Counted from the stretch's first letter, positions 35,216 through 44,402 are shown. The stretch: DNA of 64,000 nt from Candidatus Methanoplasma termitum (GCF_000800805.1 NZ_CP010070.1:930001-994000); one strand, 5' to 3'. The notes: generated by a model from the letters alone, not told the origin. Made by a program: numbers and translations.

Positions 35216-35638
35216 TCATTCCGCTATGTTTCCGCCTGCTGCCTCGATCTTCTCGCGGGCCTTTGCCGAAACTTGTGCGACAGTCACCTTGACGGGGACC
35301 GCTATGCTGCCGTTCCCGAGCAACTTGTCGATACCTGCATCTGTGAGGTTGATATTATAGGTATCTCCCTCTTTGACCGCAAACCCCATGGAAACGAACC
35401 TCTCGATCTGTTCCTCAAGCTCGCTTACATTGATCGTACAGTTGGCCTTGACGACGCACTGCGGCCTTTTGAACCCGTGCCTTCCGAAGTGGTCTCTGTC
35501 GTATTTGAGCATGTATATCTTGCCTGTCTTAGACAGACCCGCCTGTCCGCGTCCGCCGATGAGTCCTCCTCCGCGGCCGGCTTTCTTCCCACGTCCGTGG
35601 GTCCTTGATCCTCTCATCTTCTTTGTTCTGCTTGGCAT
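35216..35638 (-). CDS. rpl15: 50S ribosomal protein L15 (uL15)
   Basis: 140 residues. A large-subunit protein with the glycine/arginine-rich N-terminal extension (RGSRTHGRGKKAGRGGG) that runs into 23S rRNA and a globular C-terminal half. Located between rpl30 and secY with short gaps. Length and order are normal for archaea. Confidence 0.95.
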   Translation of the reverse strand: MPSRTKKMRGSRTHGRGKKAGRGGGLIGGRGQAGLSKTGKIYMLKYDRDHFGRHGFKRPQCVVKANCTINVSELEEQIERFVSMGFAVKEGDTYNINLTDAGIDKLLGNGSIAVPVKVTVAQVSAKAREKIEAAGGNIAE

Positions 35639-35647
35639 GTGTTCACC

Positions 35648-36118
35648 TCACAGCATCCTGTTGATGAGGTCGTTGATCTCTTTGCCCCTGTAGCCGAGCG
35701 CTCCGCCGTTCCGGAATGGACGTTTGTTGCCCTCGTAGCCTTTTATCGGGGGGTGCAGGCGGAAGACAGGTTTTGCGTCCTCCACATCCCTCATCTTATA
35801 GTCGTTCTCAATCATGGCCTTTGCAAGTTCCTCGACGCTTCCGAAGGATGTGTTCTCTTTCAGATAATCGTCGGTTATGTCCTTGTCGCCGGTCAGCTTG
35901 CCGCGCGTCTTTATCATTGCGACAAGCGTCTCCTCTTCGATCTCGCCCCATGTGCAGTAATCTTTTACGACCTGCAGCATCCCTTTTGTGGATGGGTTCT
36001 CAGGAACTATGACACAGTGGTTGACCCTGTTAAGGCCCATGAGTCCCATTGTGTACTTTATGTCCTTGTTGACATCGGGCTGTCCGCGTACGCGCACCAC
36101 AGCATATGCCATGTTCAC
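35648..36118 (-). CDS. rpl30: 50S ribosomal protein L30 (uL30)
   Basis: 156 residues, the long archaeal/eukaryal L30 with the conserved YAVVRVRGQPDVNKDI start and the LNRVNHCVIVPE segment. Its ATG overlaps the S5 stop by four bases, so translation is coupled. Confidence 0.95.
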   Translation of the reverse strand: MNMAYAVVRVRGQPDVNKDIKYTMGLMGLNRVNHCVIVPENPSTKGMLQVVKDYCTWGEIEEETLVAMIKTRGKLTGDKDITDDYLKENTSFGSVEELAKAMIENDYKMRDVEDAKPVFRLHPPIKGYEGNKRPFRNGGALGYRGKEINDLINRML

Positions 36119-36792
36119 TCCTCCTTGGGTTCGACATCGGTCTCGGATATCCTTATCCCGACCGGTCCGGGCACGATCTTGAGCCTTGAGGCCTGTTCTT
36201 CGGTGACCCTCATCTTGGCCGTCATCTTAAGGGCTTCGAACGTGGCCATCGCATAATTGACCTTGGTCTTTGTGTTGCCTGTCGCGAAACCCCATGCGTC
36301 CTGCACTCCGGCAAGCGTCAGAAGCTTCTTTGCGACGTCTCCGACCGCGAGCGAGATGCCGCGCGGTGCGGGTTTAAGGTAAACGGTGACTGAGCCTGTG
36401 CGTCCGATGACCTCGAAGGGAAGCGTGTGCGGCTGTCCGCATCCGCATTCCCATGATCCGCATCCCCTTTTCACTTCGATGATGTTGAGCTTTGCGTTGT
36501 CGATGGCTTTTTTGATAGACGGTCCGACCTCTTTTCCTTTTGCCCTTCCGATGCCGATGTATCCGTCGCCGTTCCCCACGATGCAGGTGACCGCGAATCT
36601 CACTCTTCTTCCGGAGTCGGTCATCCTCTGGACCATGTTGAGGTCTATGACCTCGTCCTGCAGGTCCGGCAGGAGTATGTCCACTATCTCGGCCTCACGG
36701 AGAGGCAGCCTTGATTCCAATGCGGCGCTCATGGTAGTGATCTCGCCGTTCAGGACCATCTGTCCCAATCTTGTCTTCGGGATCCATTCCAT
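36115..36792 (-). CDS. rps5: 30S ribosomal protein S5 (uS5)
   Basis: 225 residues. It has the double-stranded RNA-binding-like S5 N-domain (VRFAVTCIVGNGDGYIGIGRAKGKE) and the C-domain. The open frame begins at 36822, but the ATG at 36792 follows the L18 stop directly and has GGAGG from the L18 end in front of it. A Cys-rich insert (CGSWECGCGQ) is common in archaeal S5. Confidence 0.95.
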   Translation of the reverse strand: MEWIPKTRLGQMVLNGEITTMSAALESRLPLREAEIVDILLPDLQDEVIDLNMVQRMTDSGRRVRFAVTCIVGNGDGYIGIGRAKGKEVGPSIKKAIDNAKLNIIEVKRGCGSWECGCGQPHTLPFEVIGRTGSVTVYLKPAPRGISLAVGDVAKKLLTLAGVQDAWGFATGNTKTKVNYAMATFEALKMTAKMRVTEEQASRLKIVPGPVGIRISETDVEPKEE

Positions 36793-36793
36793 T

Positions 36794-37294
36794 TTAATCA
36801 GCCTCCATCTTCTTCTTGACACTCTTGATCGCGGCCTCTATGCCGCCGTCGATGTGCTTTCCATTGATGCGGTCCTTTGTCGGGACGATATCCTTGCTGT
36901 GAGGCACTTCCAATCCCGCATCGGTCATTCCCTTCACCGTAGCGAACAATACGCCGCCGTGCTTCGGGTTCTGCATACCTATATCCAGAACGGCATACTC
37001 GATGCCGTTCTTCAACGCTCTCTTGCCCGCAAGGTATCCCACAAGGTACGCAGCGGGGATCGAGGAGCACGAATACTCCCATCCCATCTTGCGCAGCTCT
37101 TTGGTCGTTGCCGCGGCTCTGACAATATCTCCGCCCATGTCGAAATCGACGAATTGAACGGTAACGTTCCTGTTGGACCTTCTTACCACTGCCCTGGACT
37201 CTCCGCTCCTTAGGAGCCTCTTCCTGGCGTAATAGTCGGTACGGTATTCCCTTCTCCTTCTGAACGCAACTTTATATCTTGGTCCTGTCGCCAT
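36794..37294 (-). CDS. rpl18: 50S ribosomal protein L18 (uL18)
   Basis: 166 residues, the archaeal L18 that binds 5S rRNA. The N-terminal YKVAFRRRREYRTDYYARKR is diagnostic. Start overlaps the eL19 stop by one base (TAATG). Ends one base before S5. Confidence 0.95.
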   Translation of the reverse strand: MATGPRYKVAFRRRREYRTDYYARKRLLRSGESRAVVRRSNRNVTVQFVDFDMGGDIVRAAATTKELRKMGWEYSCSSIPAAYLVGYLAGKRALKNGIEYAVLDIGMQNPKHGGVLFATVKGMTDAGLEVPHSKDIVPTKDRINGKHIDGGIEAAIKSVKKKMEAD

Positions 37295-37758
37295 TACTTT
37301 TCCTCCTCTTTCAGGTGGCCTGCGGAGATCATGTGCTGTTTAAGGTTCCTGCGGGATTTGTAAACTCCTCCCTTGGCCCTTCTGTAATAGAACCTGTAGA
37401 TGGACGGAGTTATCTTACCGTCTGCCCTAAGGGTCTTCAGCTCGTCGCGGATGGGCCTTATGGTGGCTATCCACCTGCGCTTGTCGGGAACGCGTGCGTT
37501 TGCTGTTCCTTTCCTGCTGCCCGGACCCTTCCTCTTTCCGCTTGCCTTCTGTTCGGCTGCATGCCTTATTCTTCCTCTGGACGTTCCCTGTTTGGGTTTC
37601 GCCTTTATCAATCCTGAATCGACTGCTGTGCGTATGTCCGAGCGTGTGATGCAGTCCTCGATCTCATCGAGTTTGTCCGGATTCATCCAGACCCTGTTCT
37701 CACCGCACTTTAGGACATCGGCGGCCATTCTCCTCTGGTTCCTGAGATCCATGCTCAC
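37294..37758 (-). CDS. rpl19e: 50S ribosomal protein L19e (eL19)
   Basis: 154 residues, an archaeal/eukaryal-only protein with no bacterial counterpart. Diagnostic LRNQRRMAADVLKCGENRVWM start and a highly basic middle (TSRGRIRHAAEQKASGKRKG). Overlaps eL32 by four bases. Confidence 0.95.
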   Translation of the reverse strand: MSMDLRNQRRMAADVLKCGENRVWMNPDKLDEIEDCITRSDIRTAVDSGLIKAKPKQGTSRGRIRHAAEQKASGKRKGPGSRKGTANARVPDKRRWIATIRPIRDELKTLRADGKITPSIYRFYYRRAKGGVYKSRRNLKQHMISAGHLKEEEK

Positions 37759-38453
37759 ACCATCCTGTTAAGGACCCTTATTCCGAGTTCGGCGGCGCGG
37801 TCCTCAATGGCCATTCTCTTCTTCGTTCCGACGGTGCCGCCTATGCGTACCGCCTGTACCTTCGGGTCGATATCCTCAAGGTTGTCCACATTGTGGACGA
37901 GCACTTCTTCGAAGCCCGACGGGTGAAGTCCCCTTACGGACGCCGGACCTCTGAATCCTATGTCGACTATCGGTCCGCGTCTCTTGAGCCTTCTCTTCAT
38001 CTTGGAGTGTATGCCTTTCGGTTTCCTCCATTTCTCTCCGAGCATGGCGTATCTGTGCCACTCCTGCCTCTTGAAAGCGGGTCTGCGGCCGGATATGATC
38101 GCTCTCTTTGCCAATCCCTCGGCCGTCTCGTCGCTGAGCTCGGGCTTCGCCTTGACGACGTACGCCCCGCTCTCCACGACCTCCGACTCTGCTTCCGGCT
38201 CATCGACTATCTCGACGTCCTTCTTCTTGGCATCTGCCTTGGGTTCCGCTTTCGCTTCATCCTTGAACAACTCTTTCCAGTGCTCTACCGTTTTCGGTCC
38301 GACCCCCGACAGGGTCTTTATTATCTTTTTTGCCCCGGCCTCGTCGAAAACGGCTTCCTTGAGCTCTGACACGGACCTGATTCCGATCTGTTCCAGTTCA
38401 GATATGTTCTCTTCTTTAAATCCGGGAAGGTCATTAAGTGTCTTTATGCTCAT
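37755..38453 (-). CDS. rpl32e: 50S ribosomal protein L32e (eL32) with N-terminal helix-hairpin-helix extension
   Basis: 232 residues. The eL32 core occupies about 118-225 (FKRQEWHRYAMLGEKWRKP; SKMKRRLKRRG). Before it is an extra region: a helix-hairpin-helix-like unit (LPGFKEENISELEQIGIRSV; LSGVGPKTVEHW) and an acidic/lysine-rich linker. Such extensions are known in some archaeal lineages and may add an RNA contact. Confidence 0.93.
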   Translation of the reverse strand: MSIKTLNDLPGFKEENISELEQIGIRSVSELKEAVFDEAGAKKIIKTLSGVGPKTVEHWKELFKDEAKAEPKADAKKKDVEIVDEPEAESEVVESGAYVVKAKPELSDETAEGLAKRAIISGRRPAFKRQEWHRYAMLGEKWRKPKGIHSKMKRRLKRRGPIVDIGFRGPASVRGLHPSGFEEVLVHNVDNLEDIDPKVQAVRIGGTVGTKKRMAIEDRAAELGIRVLNRMV

Positions 38454-39001
38454 TCTTTCACCTTGTGCGATTTGTGGGTAATGTATATCCCGTCCTGGAA
38501 GATCCTCTTATCGAATCCTAACCTGGATGTTGCTTTCTCAAGGTTCGCGGCGGTCTGTCCGCAAGCCTCTATATCAATTCCCTCGACAGTGACATCTGCG
38601 CCGCTGATCTTGACCTTGCATCCGCCTACGATGTCGGCGTATCTCGGGTCATGACCTCCAAGATAGTTGTTTATCTCCACGCGGTTATCTTTGACTGCCA
38701 CTTTCATCGGGAAGTGTGAGAACACTATCTTGAGCGTGTATGTGTAGCCGTCCGTGACCCCTTTGAACATGTTCCTCAAGTGGGCCGCGAAGGTCCCCAC
38801 CATCGCTTTGTCCTTTGTCCTCGGATATTCGCAGCTTACGCTGACCTCTCCTTCTCCGATGGCAATAATAACGTGGGGGTACGCAAAGTTTCTGCTCAAT
38901 TCTCCCTTCGGTCCTTTGACCTTTACGGTGTCTCCCTGTTTAGAGATCGACACACCACCGGGGATGGCGATGGTTCTTTCGATTTTCCCTGCTATTGTCA
39001 T
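38450..39001 (-). CDS. rpl6: 50S ribosomal protein L6 (uL6)
   Basis: 183 residues, two-domain L6 that contacts the sarcin-ricin region. Archaeal pattern VKGPKGELSRNFAYP and a C-terminal IFQDGIYITHK. The stop overlaps eL32 by four bases. Confidence 0.95.
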   Translation of the reverse strand: MTIAGKIERTIAIPGGVSISKQGDTVKVKGPKGELSRNFAYPHVIIAIGEGEVSVSCEYPRTKDKAMVGTFAAHLRNMFKGVTDGYTYTLKIVFSHFPMKVAVKDNRVEINNYLGGHDPRYADIVGGCKVKISGADVTVEGIDIEACGQTAANLEKATSRLGFDKRIFQDGIYITHKSHKVKE

Positions 39002-39010
39002 CTTTATTCC

Positions 39011-39400
39011 TCAGTATATGTACGCTAATAATTTTCCGCCTATGCCAAGCTCTTTGGCATGGTCGTGGGTGATAACTCCGGCCGTGGTCGTCAGAATGAG
39101 CACTCCGAAATCCTGGGCAGGGAGATACCTTGCCTCGAACCTCTCGATATCATGTACTTTGACCGAATACCTGGGTTTTATCACACCGCAGTTGTTTATG
39201 GCTCCTTCCATCATCACACGGAACTTGCCTGCCTTGCCGTCCTCGATGTACTCGAATTGGTTGATGTATCCGTGGTCCTGCATAACCTTCAGCACGCGGC
39301 CGATGAGTTTTGAGGAGGGTTGGATCATGCATTCGCTCTTTCCATCGCTTGCTGCATTTTTCATGACGCACATCGCGTCGTTAAGTGGATCGCTCTGCAT
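39011..39400 (-). CDS. rps8: 30S ribosomal protein S8 (uS8)
   Basis: 129 residues. Archaeal S8 with DPLNDAMCVMKNA at the start and the ILTTTAGVITHDHA rRNA-binding loop near the end. It lies 9 bases after rps14 in the operon. Confidence 0.95.
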   Translation of the reverse strand: MQSDPLNDAMCVMKNAASDGKSECMIQPSSKLIGRVLKVMQDHGYINQFEYIEDGKAGKFRVMMEGAINNCGVIKPRYSVKVHDIERFEARYLPAQDFGVLILTTTAGVITHDHAKELGIGGKLLAYIY

Positions 39401-39409
39401 TTTTTCACC

Positions 39410-39556
39410 TCACGAATATTTCTTGAATCCCAGTTCCGGGGCCATTTCCCTGAAACATTGGCGGCAGAGGTGCATTCCGTATCTTCTTATGATGCCTCTT
39501 CTGCGTCCGCAGCGGGTGCATCCCACCAATCTACCGAATTTCTTCTTTGGTTTCAC
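39410..39556 (-). CDS. rps14: 30S ribosomal protein S14 (uS14), zinc-binding
   Basis: A 48-codon gene translated by hand. It begins with GTG ([17 protein letters not shown]) and ends ELGFKKYS. Four cysteines (CTRC and CRQC) form the zinc site expected for this small archaeal S14. The GTG overlaps the L5 stop as GTGA, so translation is coupled. Order L5-S14-S8 is conserved. Confidence 0.93.
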   Translation of the reverse strand: MKPKKKFGRLVGCTRCGRRRGIIRRYGMHLCRQCFREMAPELGFKKYS

Positions 39557-40062
39557 TCAACCACCTCTATCTCATAGTTCTCTTTCATGTATTGTATTGC
39601 CTCATCGCGCTGGACGCGGTGGTGCTTGGGTATCTTTCTTCTGAGAAGCGCCCTTTGGGTGATCCTGTTGCCTGTCCTTCTCAGGACGACGTTGACATCC
39701 ATTCCGAATATCCCTATCTCGGGGTCGTATTTCATCCCCTCAAAATCGGTGTAATCGGATATCCCGAAGGACATGTTCCCTTCTTTGTCGAAGGAGTACT
39801 CGTATATCTTTCTCTCTCTGATGGGCAGCGCCCTCTCCAAGAAGTTATTCGCCGCATCTCCTCTGAGGGTGACCTTGCATCCGAGAGGCATTCCGACGCG
39901 TATACCCAGATCCCTGTTGACAGCTTTGGATATCGTCTGTACCGACTTCTGGCCGGTGACCATTTCCAGGACCTTCTGGGCCTTTGCGAGCCTCTCTCCG
40001 GCCTCTCCGACGCCGATGTTGACCGTCACTTTTTCAATGTGTATATCTCTCATCGCGTTCAT
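39553..40062 (-). CDS. rpl5: 50S ribosomal protein L5 (uL5)
   Basis: 169 residues, 5S rRNA-binding. The diagnostic segments [20 protein letters not shown] and [13 protein letters not shown] are present. Start overlaps the S4e stop by four bases. Confidence 0.95.
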   Translation of the reverse strand: MNAMRDIHIEKVTVNIGVGEAGERLAKAQKVLEMVTGQKSVQTISKAVNRDLGIRVGMPLGCKVTLRGDAANNFLERALPIRERKIYEYSFDKEGNMSFGISDYTDFEGMKYDPEIGIFGMDVNVVLRRTGNRITQRALLRRKIPKHHRVQRDEAIQYMKENYEIEVVE

Positions 40063-40766
40063 TCGGATGCCTCCGGGAGTTTTATCTCCGGCCTCGACGA
40101 GCCGATTATGAATGCGTTCTTCCTGACAGTCTCGATGCCGCTGCTGAATCTTACGACATCGTCGGCGGATCCTTTGACCTCCACCCGCTTCTCGATGGTC
40201 TCGACCTTACCAGCCAGAGCACCGTTTATGATCAGCGCCGCCGCGCCTGGCGCCAGGGGGAAACTTCCGAGTATCTTTTGGTCGACGACATCTATCTTAA
40301 GCGTGTCGCCAGTCTTGTACTTGTTCTTGTCAAGGACTATGTTCCTTCCTCCGCTGAGGTTGAGCTGGATCTTTCCTCCGCTGATCTTGGTCTTGTTCTC
40401 GATCCTGCAGAGTTTCCATGTGGCCTCGTCCGCGGATATCGGCACCAACGTCAGTTTTCCTTTGTCGGTCAGCAACATGCGGTAGTTGAGGTCCATCTTT
40501 GGTACGGATATTGTATCCATGACGCCTACCGGCGCTTTCGGGTTCTTTACAGGGGTGCCGTCCACGAGCATCTCGCGGTTGCCGATGATCCTTTTTGCCT
40601 CCCTTCCGGTGTCGCAAGCTTTTATCATGTCCCTGAGCACCATCGCCGCAGGCATGCTGCTTTCGATCGAGTGTGCTCCGGGGGACGGTTTGGTCGCCCA
40701 GACGTGCGCCTTCCTCTTAAGAGGCCATGTCGCCGGTGCGGCTAATCTCTTCATGTGGTCGCTCAT
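40059..40766 (-). CDS. rps4e: 30S ribosomal protein S4e (eS4)
   Basis: 235 residues, archaeal/eukaryal-only. N-terminal HMKRLAAPATWPL (split by a single residue shift from the start), an S4-like RNA-binding domain (REMLVDGTPVKNPKAPVG), and a KOW-like C-terminus. Overlaps L24 by four bases. Confidence 0.95.
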   Translation of the reverse strand: MSDHMKRLAAPATWPLKRKAHVWATKPSPGAHSIESSMPAAMVLRDMIKACDTGREAKRIIGNREMLVDGTPVKNPKAPVGVMDTISVPKMDLNYRMLLTDKGKLTLVPISADEATWKLCRIENKTKISGGKIQLNLSGGRNIVLDKNKYKTGDTLKIDVVDQKILGSFPLAPGAAALIINGALAGKVETIEKRVEVKGSADDVVRFSSGIETVRKNAFIIGSSRPEIKLPEASE

Positions 40767-41137
40767 TGTTCAGCCTCCTTCTTTTTTGAAAGCGAGTCGA
40801 TCCTCCACTGATCCTCCGTGTTGAGTTTGGTTATGATCAGGTTGGATGCGTGTATCGGGCGCACGATGGCTGTCCCGTCCGCTTGGTTTATTGTCACTCC
40901 TTCGACAGAGACGCGGCCGGTGTTAACGAACACTTCCAGTACCTTCGCCTCTGTTCCGCGCACATCCTCGTCGCCGCGTATTATGGCGACTGTGTCGCCC
41001 TTGCATACCCTCGCGGTGCGTACTCCGTACTGCGAGCGGAGTTCGTTGCTGAGGTGCGCCGAGAGCATCTTCCTCTTAACGTGCAAGGGGGCATTGGCCT
41101 GTGTTTTTCTCTGTACTCTTGCTTTGCTGCTTGCCAT
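40763..41137 (-). CDS. rpl24: 50S ribosomal protein L24 (uL24)
   Basis: 124 residues, KOW-domain protein starting large-subunit assembly. The KOW core is VCKGDTVAIIRGDEDVRG. Normal archaeal length. It lies 9 bases after L14. Confidence 0.95.
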   Translation of the reverse strand: MASSKARVQRKTQANAPLHVKRKMLSAHLSNELRSQYGVRTARVCKGDTVAIIRGDEDVRGTEAKVLEVFVNTGRVSVEGVTINQADGTAIVRPIHASNLIITKLNTEDQWRIDSLSKKKEAEQ

Positions 41138-41146
41138 TTTTTCACC

Positions 41147-41545
41147 TCACACTATCGTGTTCGCGGTGGCTGCGATACGCGGCCACCTGTCGGCGGCCTC
41201 CCTCGCAACCGGTCCTTTTATGTCTGTACCTTTCGTCTCGCCTGTGTCTGTTACGATAACGGCCGCATTGTCCTCGAAGAACACCATTGTGCCATCCGCA
41301 CGCCTTGTGGGGCGCTTCTGTCTGACTATCACCGCGAATACGACCTGCTTTCTCATTGCCGGCGTACCTTTCTTGACCGATGCTATCACCATATCGCCCA
41401 GCGCCGCAGAGGGGACCCTTCTGGCCACGCCGTGGTATCTGGGGACGGTTATTATCTCGATCTCTTTTGCGCCGCTGTTGTCGATCACGTTAAGGCGCGA
41501 TCCGTTCAGGAGTCCTCTTGTCTGTGTTCCGGATATTCCTTTCAT
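41147..41545 (-). CDS. rpl14: 50S ribosomal protein L14 (uL14)
   Basis: 132 residues. Characteristic GSRLNVIDNSGAKEIEIITV and GDMVIASVKKGTPAMRKQV segments. A gap of 7 bases separates it from S17. Confidence 0.96.
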   Translation of the reverse strand: MKGISGTQTRGLLNGSRLNVIDNSGAKEIEIITVPRYHGVARRVPSAALGDMVIASVKKGTPAMRKQVVFAVIVRQKRPTRRADGTMVFFEDNAAVIVTDTGETKGTDIKGPVAREAADRWPRIAATANTIV

Positions 41546-41552
41546 TTCAGAT

Positions 41553-41885
41553 TCACTCCTTCTTCTCTATGACCACGAAAGACACGGTCTTAGAGATCGG
41601 GCGGCACTCCATGATCCTAACGCGGTCCCCGACCTTGAGCCCAAGGCAGGGAGATGCGTGAGCGTGGTACCTGGCGGATCTTTTCTCATATCTCTCGTAT
41701 TTTTTCTGATATCTCAAATAATTGCGTTCAACTACGACTGTTTTGCTCATCCTGACGGTCGCAACCACTCCGTCTAAGATCTGGCCTCTGACCGAGAGAC
41801 TGCCGTGGAATGGGCAGTTCGGGTCGCTGCATTCAGCTTTGGGAGGGACCACGTCGATTCCGATGTTTTTAACTTTTGCTGTCAT
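41553..41885 (-). CDS. rps17: 30S ribosomal protein S17 (uS17)
   Basis: 110 residues, OB-fold protein with the archaeal N-terminal extension ([21 protein letters not shown]). [20 protein letters not shown] is diagnostic. It lies 6 bases after rnp1. Confidence 0.95.
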   Translation of the reverse strand: MTAKVKNIGIDVVPPKAECSDPNCPFHGSLSVRGQILDGVVATVRMSKTVVVERNYLRYQKKYERYEKRSARYHAHASPCLGLKVGDRVRIMECRPISKTVSFVVIEKKE

Positions 41886-41891
41886 TTTGAT

Positions 41892-42146
41892 TCACCTAAC
41901 CTTTTTTATTCGGTCTTCTGGTCGGTGCTGTATCTCTATACCTTTTATGTCGGTGTGTTTGCCTTCATTGATGAACCTGAATTCGTTGCCTGCTTTCGGT
42001 ACCGTTCTTTCGGTCCCGGACGACGATATGATGAATGTGTTCTTTGTTTCGTCCACCACTTTCCCGGAAATGCCCGAGTACGGTGCCGACAACACTGCCA
42101 CATCCAATCCTATGAATTCCGATCTCATGAAATCACTCCTGTTCAT
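41892..42146 (-). CDS. rnp1: Ribonuclease P protein component 1 (Rpp29/Pop4 homologue)
   Basis: 84 residues. An Sm-like/beta-barrel subunit of archaeal RNase P, involved in tRNA 5' maturation. The pattern EFIGLDVAVLSAPYSGISGKVVDETKNTF (in parts) fits. Position between sui1 and rps17 is typical of Euryarchaeota. Confidence 0.92.
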   Translation of the reverse strand: MNRSDFMRSEFIGLDVAVLSAPYSGISGKVVDETKNTFIISSSGTERTVPKAGNEFRFINEGKHTDIKGIEIQHRPEDRIKKVR

Positions 42147-42446
42147 TTATCTCACTTCTGTGCGGAAACCCATTTCTTCCAGCACGGCTTTCACTTTCTT
42201 TTTGTGATCTCCCTGAAGTTCGATGCGTCCGTCTTTGTATGCTCCTCCGGCGGCGCATTTTACCTTCAGTTGTTTGGCCAGATCCTCGATGTTGATGTCA
42301 TTCTCATCTATTCCGTCGATGACCGTGACCATTTTGCCGTATCTTCTGCTGTCAACGGATATCCTTACCATCTGTTGCTCACGTGCGATCTCCTCGCACA
42401 TGCAGAGCTCCTTAGGCAATCCACATACCTGACATATCTCGGCCAT
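42147..42446 (-). CDS. Translation initiation factor Sui1 (aIF1 family)
   Basis: 99 residues. An eIF1/SUI1 domain (KMVTVIDGIDENDINIEDLAK; CAAGGAYKDGRIELQGDH) preceded by a CXXC pair and CMC (CQVCGLPKELCMC) zinc-ribbon-like start. It ensures accurate start-codon choice. Directly follows L29 and overlaps it by one base. Confidence 0.93.
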   Translation of the reverse strand: MAEICQVCGLPKELCMCEEIAREQQMVRISVDSRRYGKMVTVIDGIDENDINIEDLAKQLKVKCAAGGAYKDGRIELQGDHKKKVKAVLEEMGFRTEVR

Positions 42447-42649
42447 CAGATCTTTTCCTCCTCGTTCTGAATAGTCAGGATACGTGCGATGTTCGTCCTT
42501 ATCGCGCGGATAAGGCCGGGGTTGGAGGGTGCACCGCCCATTGCGGATACTCCCCTCTCGTGCATGAGGTCGTTGCGCAGCTCTTTGAGCTTCTCGTTGC
42601 GTTCCTCTGTACTCATTTCCCTTATCTCAGCTGTCCTTAACAGTGCCAT
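42446..42649 (-). CDS. rpl29: 50S ribosomal protein L29 (uL29)
   Basis: 67 residues, two-helix protein near the exit tunnel. Start MALLRTAEIREMSTEERNEK is typical. Overlaps S3 by one base. Confidence 0.94.
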   Translation of the reverse strand: MALLRTAEIREMSTEERNEKLKELRNDLMHERGVSAMGGAPSNPGLIRAIRTNIARILTIQNEEEKI

Positions 42650-43470
42650 TACTCGCCCTCCTTCTTTGCCTTGGGCGCTTTAGGCGGCCTCTGTTCTCTC
42701 GGTTTCTGCGAGTTGGGCGACCTCTGTCTGGGCTTCTGCGATCTGGGCTTCTGCTCTCTGAGTACCCTCTGGGGCCTCTGTTCCGCAGACTCCGGTGCGC
42801 TCTCTGCGACGGGTTCGGGCACCGGCTCGGGTGCCATGCCGCCGAACAGGTCAGGCAGTTTGGCCGCCGCCTCTGTCTTGTTCAGTATGTTTGTGTCCGC
42901 CGGAAGTTTTGCGTCAGGCCTCATGATCTCGACGGTCACACCGATGATACCCATCTTCAGCTGAGCGACGGCATATCCGCGCTCGATGAAGAGTGTTTTC
43001 GGTTCGCCGCAGAACTTGATGTATCCTTCTTTGAACTTCTCGGTCCTCTTCCTTTGTCCGGTAAGTTTCCCGGCGATTATTATATGGCAACCGCGTGCGC
43101 CCGCATCCATGACCCTGCGGACAGTGGAGTGCCCCGCTCTGCGGAAGTGCCAGCCCCTCTCAAGAGAGAAGGCCAGTTTCTCTGCCATTATCTGTGCGTT
43201 GAGGCTTGCGTTCTGGACCTCCTGAACCTCTATCTGAGGGTTCGGGAAGCCGTATCTCTCTTCGATGACCTGGGTCAGGTTCTTTATCGTCTGACCGCGC
43301 CTTCCGATGACCAGTCCGGGCCTCTCTGTTGTGAGTATGACGCGTGTTCCCATCGGTGTCCTCTGGATGTCAAGCCCTCCGAATCCGGCGCGGCTGACCT
43401 CCTTCATGAGGTACTCTTTGAGGAGAACCCTGCGTACATTCTCGGCAACGAATTTTCTTTCTGCCGCCAT
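42649..43470 (-). CDS. rps3: 30S ribosomal protein S3 (uS3) with long proline/lysine-rich tail
   Basis: 273 residues. The KH domain (VIGRRGQTIKNLTQVIEERYG) and C-domain are normal up to about 200. The remaining 70 or so residues are low complexity, with PEPVPEPV and repeated EQKPRSQKPRQ-like units, longer than in most archaea. The tail probably is disordered and basic. Confidence 0.95.
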   Translation of the reverse strand: MAAERKFVAENVRRVLLKEYLMKEVSRAGFGGLDIQRTPMGTRVILTTERPGLVIGRRGQTIKNLTQVIEERYGFPNPQIEVQEVQNASLNAQIMAEKLAFSLERGWHFRRAGHSTVRRVMDAGARGCHIIIAGKLTGQRKRTEKFKEGYIKFCGEPKTLFIERGYAVAQLKMGIIGVTVEIMRPDAKLPADTNILNKTEAAAKLPDLFGGMAPEPVPEPVAESAPESAEQRPQRVLREQKPRSQKPRQRSPNSQKPREQRPPKAPKAKKEGE

Positions 43471-43471
43471 A

Positions 43472-43927
43472 TTACTCGACCTCCTCTATTATTACCTCGA
43501 TGTTCGCCGTCTCCTGGTTCCATTGAGTGGCCCTTCCCTGCGCCCTGGGCATGTGCCCGGGTATGGTCTGGCCCCTTGCTATGGAAATGGTGGAGATCGC
43601 CATGTTCGAAACGTCGAGTCCTTTGTACTCTGCGTTCGACATTGCGCTCCTTACCGTTGCCAGGATGGCCTTCGATGCTTTTACCGGATATCTTCCGGGG
43701 CCGATGCCTTTCTTGTGGGAGACGCGTTTCTTGTATCTCTTCAGTGGCACCGCTCTGTCCATCTCGATGACCTCCTCGAGCATCGTGACCGCTTTCTCGA
43801 CCTTCATTCCGCGTATCATGCCTGCGACCTCGCGAGCGAACTTGGGCGAGATCGGCTGATCCTTTGCCAAGGCCTTCGCGGAGATGTCCGGGTCGGATAC
43901 CGTTGTGTAACCTTTGTTTGTAGCCAT
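43472..43927 (-). CDS. rpl22: 50S ribosomal protein L22 (uL22)
   Basis: 151 residues. The archaeal L22 lining the exit tunnel, with the AKDQPISPKFAREVAGMIRGM start. The frame opens with a GTG at 43936, but the ATG at 43927 is chosen because GAGGTG lies 6 bases before it and would overlap the GTG start. Confidence 0.94.
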   Translation of the reverse strand: MATNKGYTTVSDPDISAKALAKDQPISPKFAREVAGMIRGMKVEKAVTMLEEVIEMDRAVPLKRYKKRVSHKKGIGPGRYPVKASKAILATVRSAMSNAEYKGLDVSNMAISTISIARGQTIPGHMPRAQGRATQWNQETANIEVIIEEVE

Positions 43928-43937
43928 ACTTGACACC

Positions 43938-44396
43938 TCACTTCAGCGGCATGAACTTCGAGGATCTGGTCGCACCCACTCCGGGTCCGGAGTGCACGGG
44001 CGGCTTCCTCGTCATGATGAACTCTCCGAGGAAATGGCCGATCATTTCCGGCTTTATCTCGAACTCTTTGAATTCCTTTCCGTTGTATACGCTCACTTTC
44101 TTCCCAACGAATTGGGGTATTATCGGCAGGTCCCTGCGGTGCGTCCTGATCTTCTCCTCCGAACTCTTCAGCTTGTCGAACAGCAGCTGCTGTTCGTAGT
44201 TCAAGCCGCGGAGGTAAGTCCTCCTCGACCTTGAAGGGAGGATGCCGAGCACCTCGTCGAAGGACATTGCCAGCATCTCGTCCATCGTGAAACCGCGGTA
44301 GAGGAACTCTTTCTTCCTCTTCGCCTGTATCGCCGACGCCTTCTTTCTGGACCTCCTCCTCGTAGCTTTTGCCGATCCCATAATCTTCTTTGCCAT
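43938..44396 (-). CDS. rps19: 30S ribosomal protein S19 (uS19)
   Basis: 152 residues. Contains RTHRRDLPIIPQFVGKKVSV and HFLGEFIMTRK, typical of archaeal S19. The N-terminus has a basic lead (MAKKIMGSAKATRRRSRKK) longer than usual. A gap of 6 bases follows L2. Confidence 0.95.
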   Translation of the reverse strand: MAKKIMGSAKATRRRSRKKASAIQAKRKKEFLYRGFTMDEMLAMSFDEVLGILPSRSRRTYLRGLNYEQQLLFDKLKSSEEKIRTHRRDLPIIPQFVGKKVSVYNGKEFKEFEIKPEMIGHFLGEFIMTRKPPVHSGPGVGATRSSKFMPLK

Positions 44397-44402
44397 TCAG
44401 AC

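Noticed and set aside
38754-40485. Long + strand frames (about 296 and 312 codons) antisense to the ribosomal operon
   Set aside because: They mirror strongly conserved ribosomal proteins on the minus strand and show no protein-family features.
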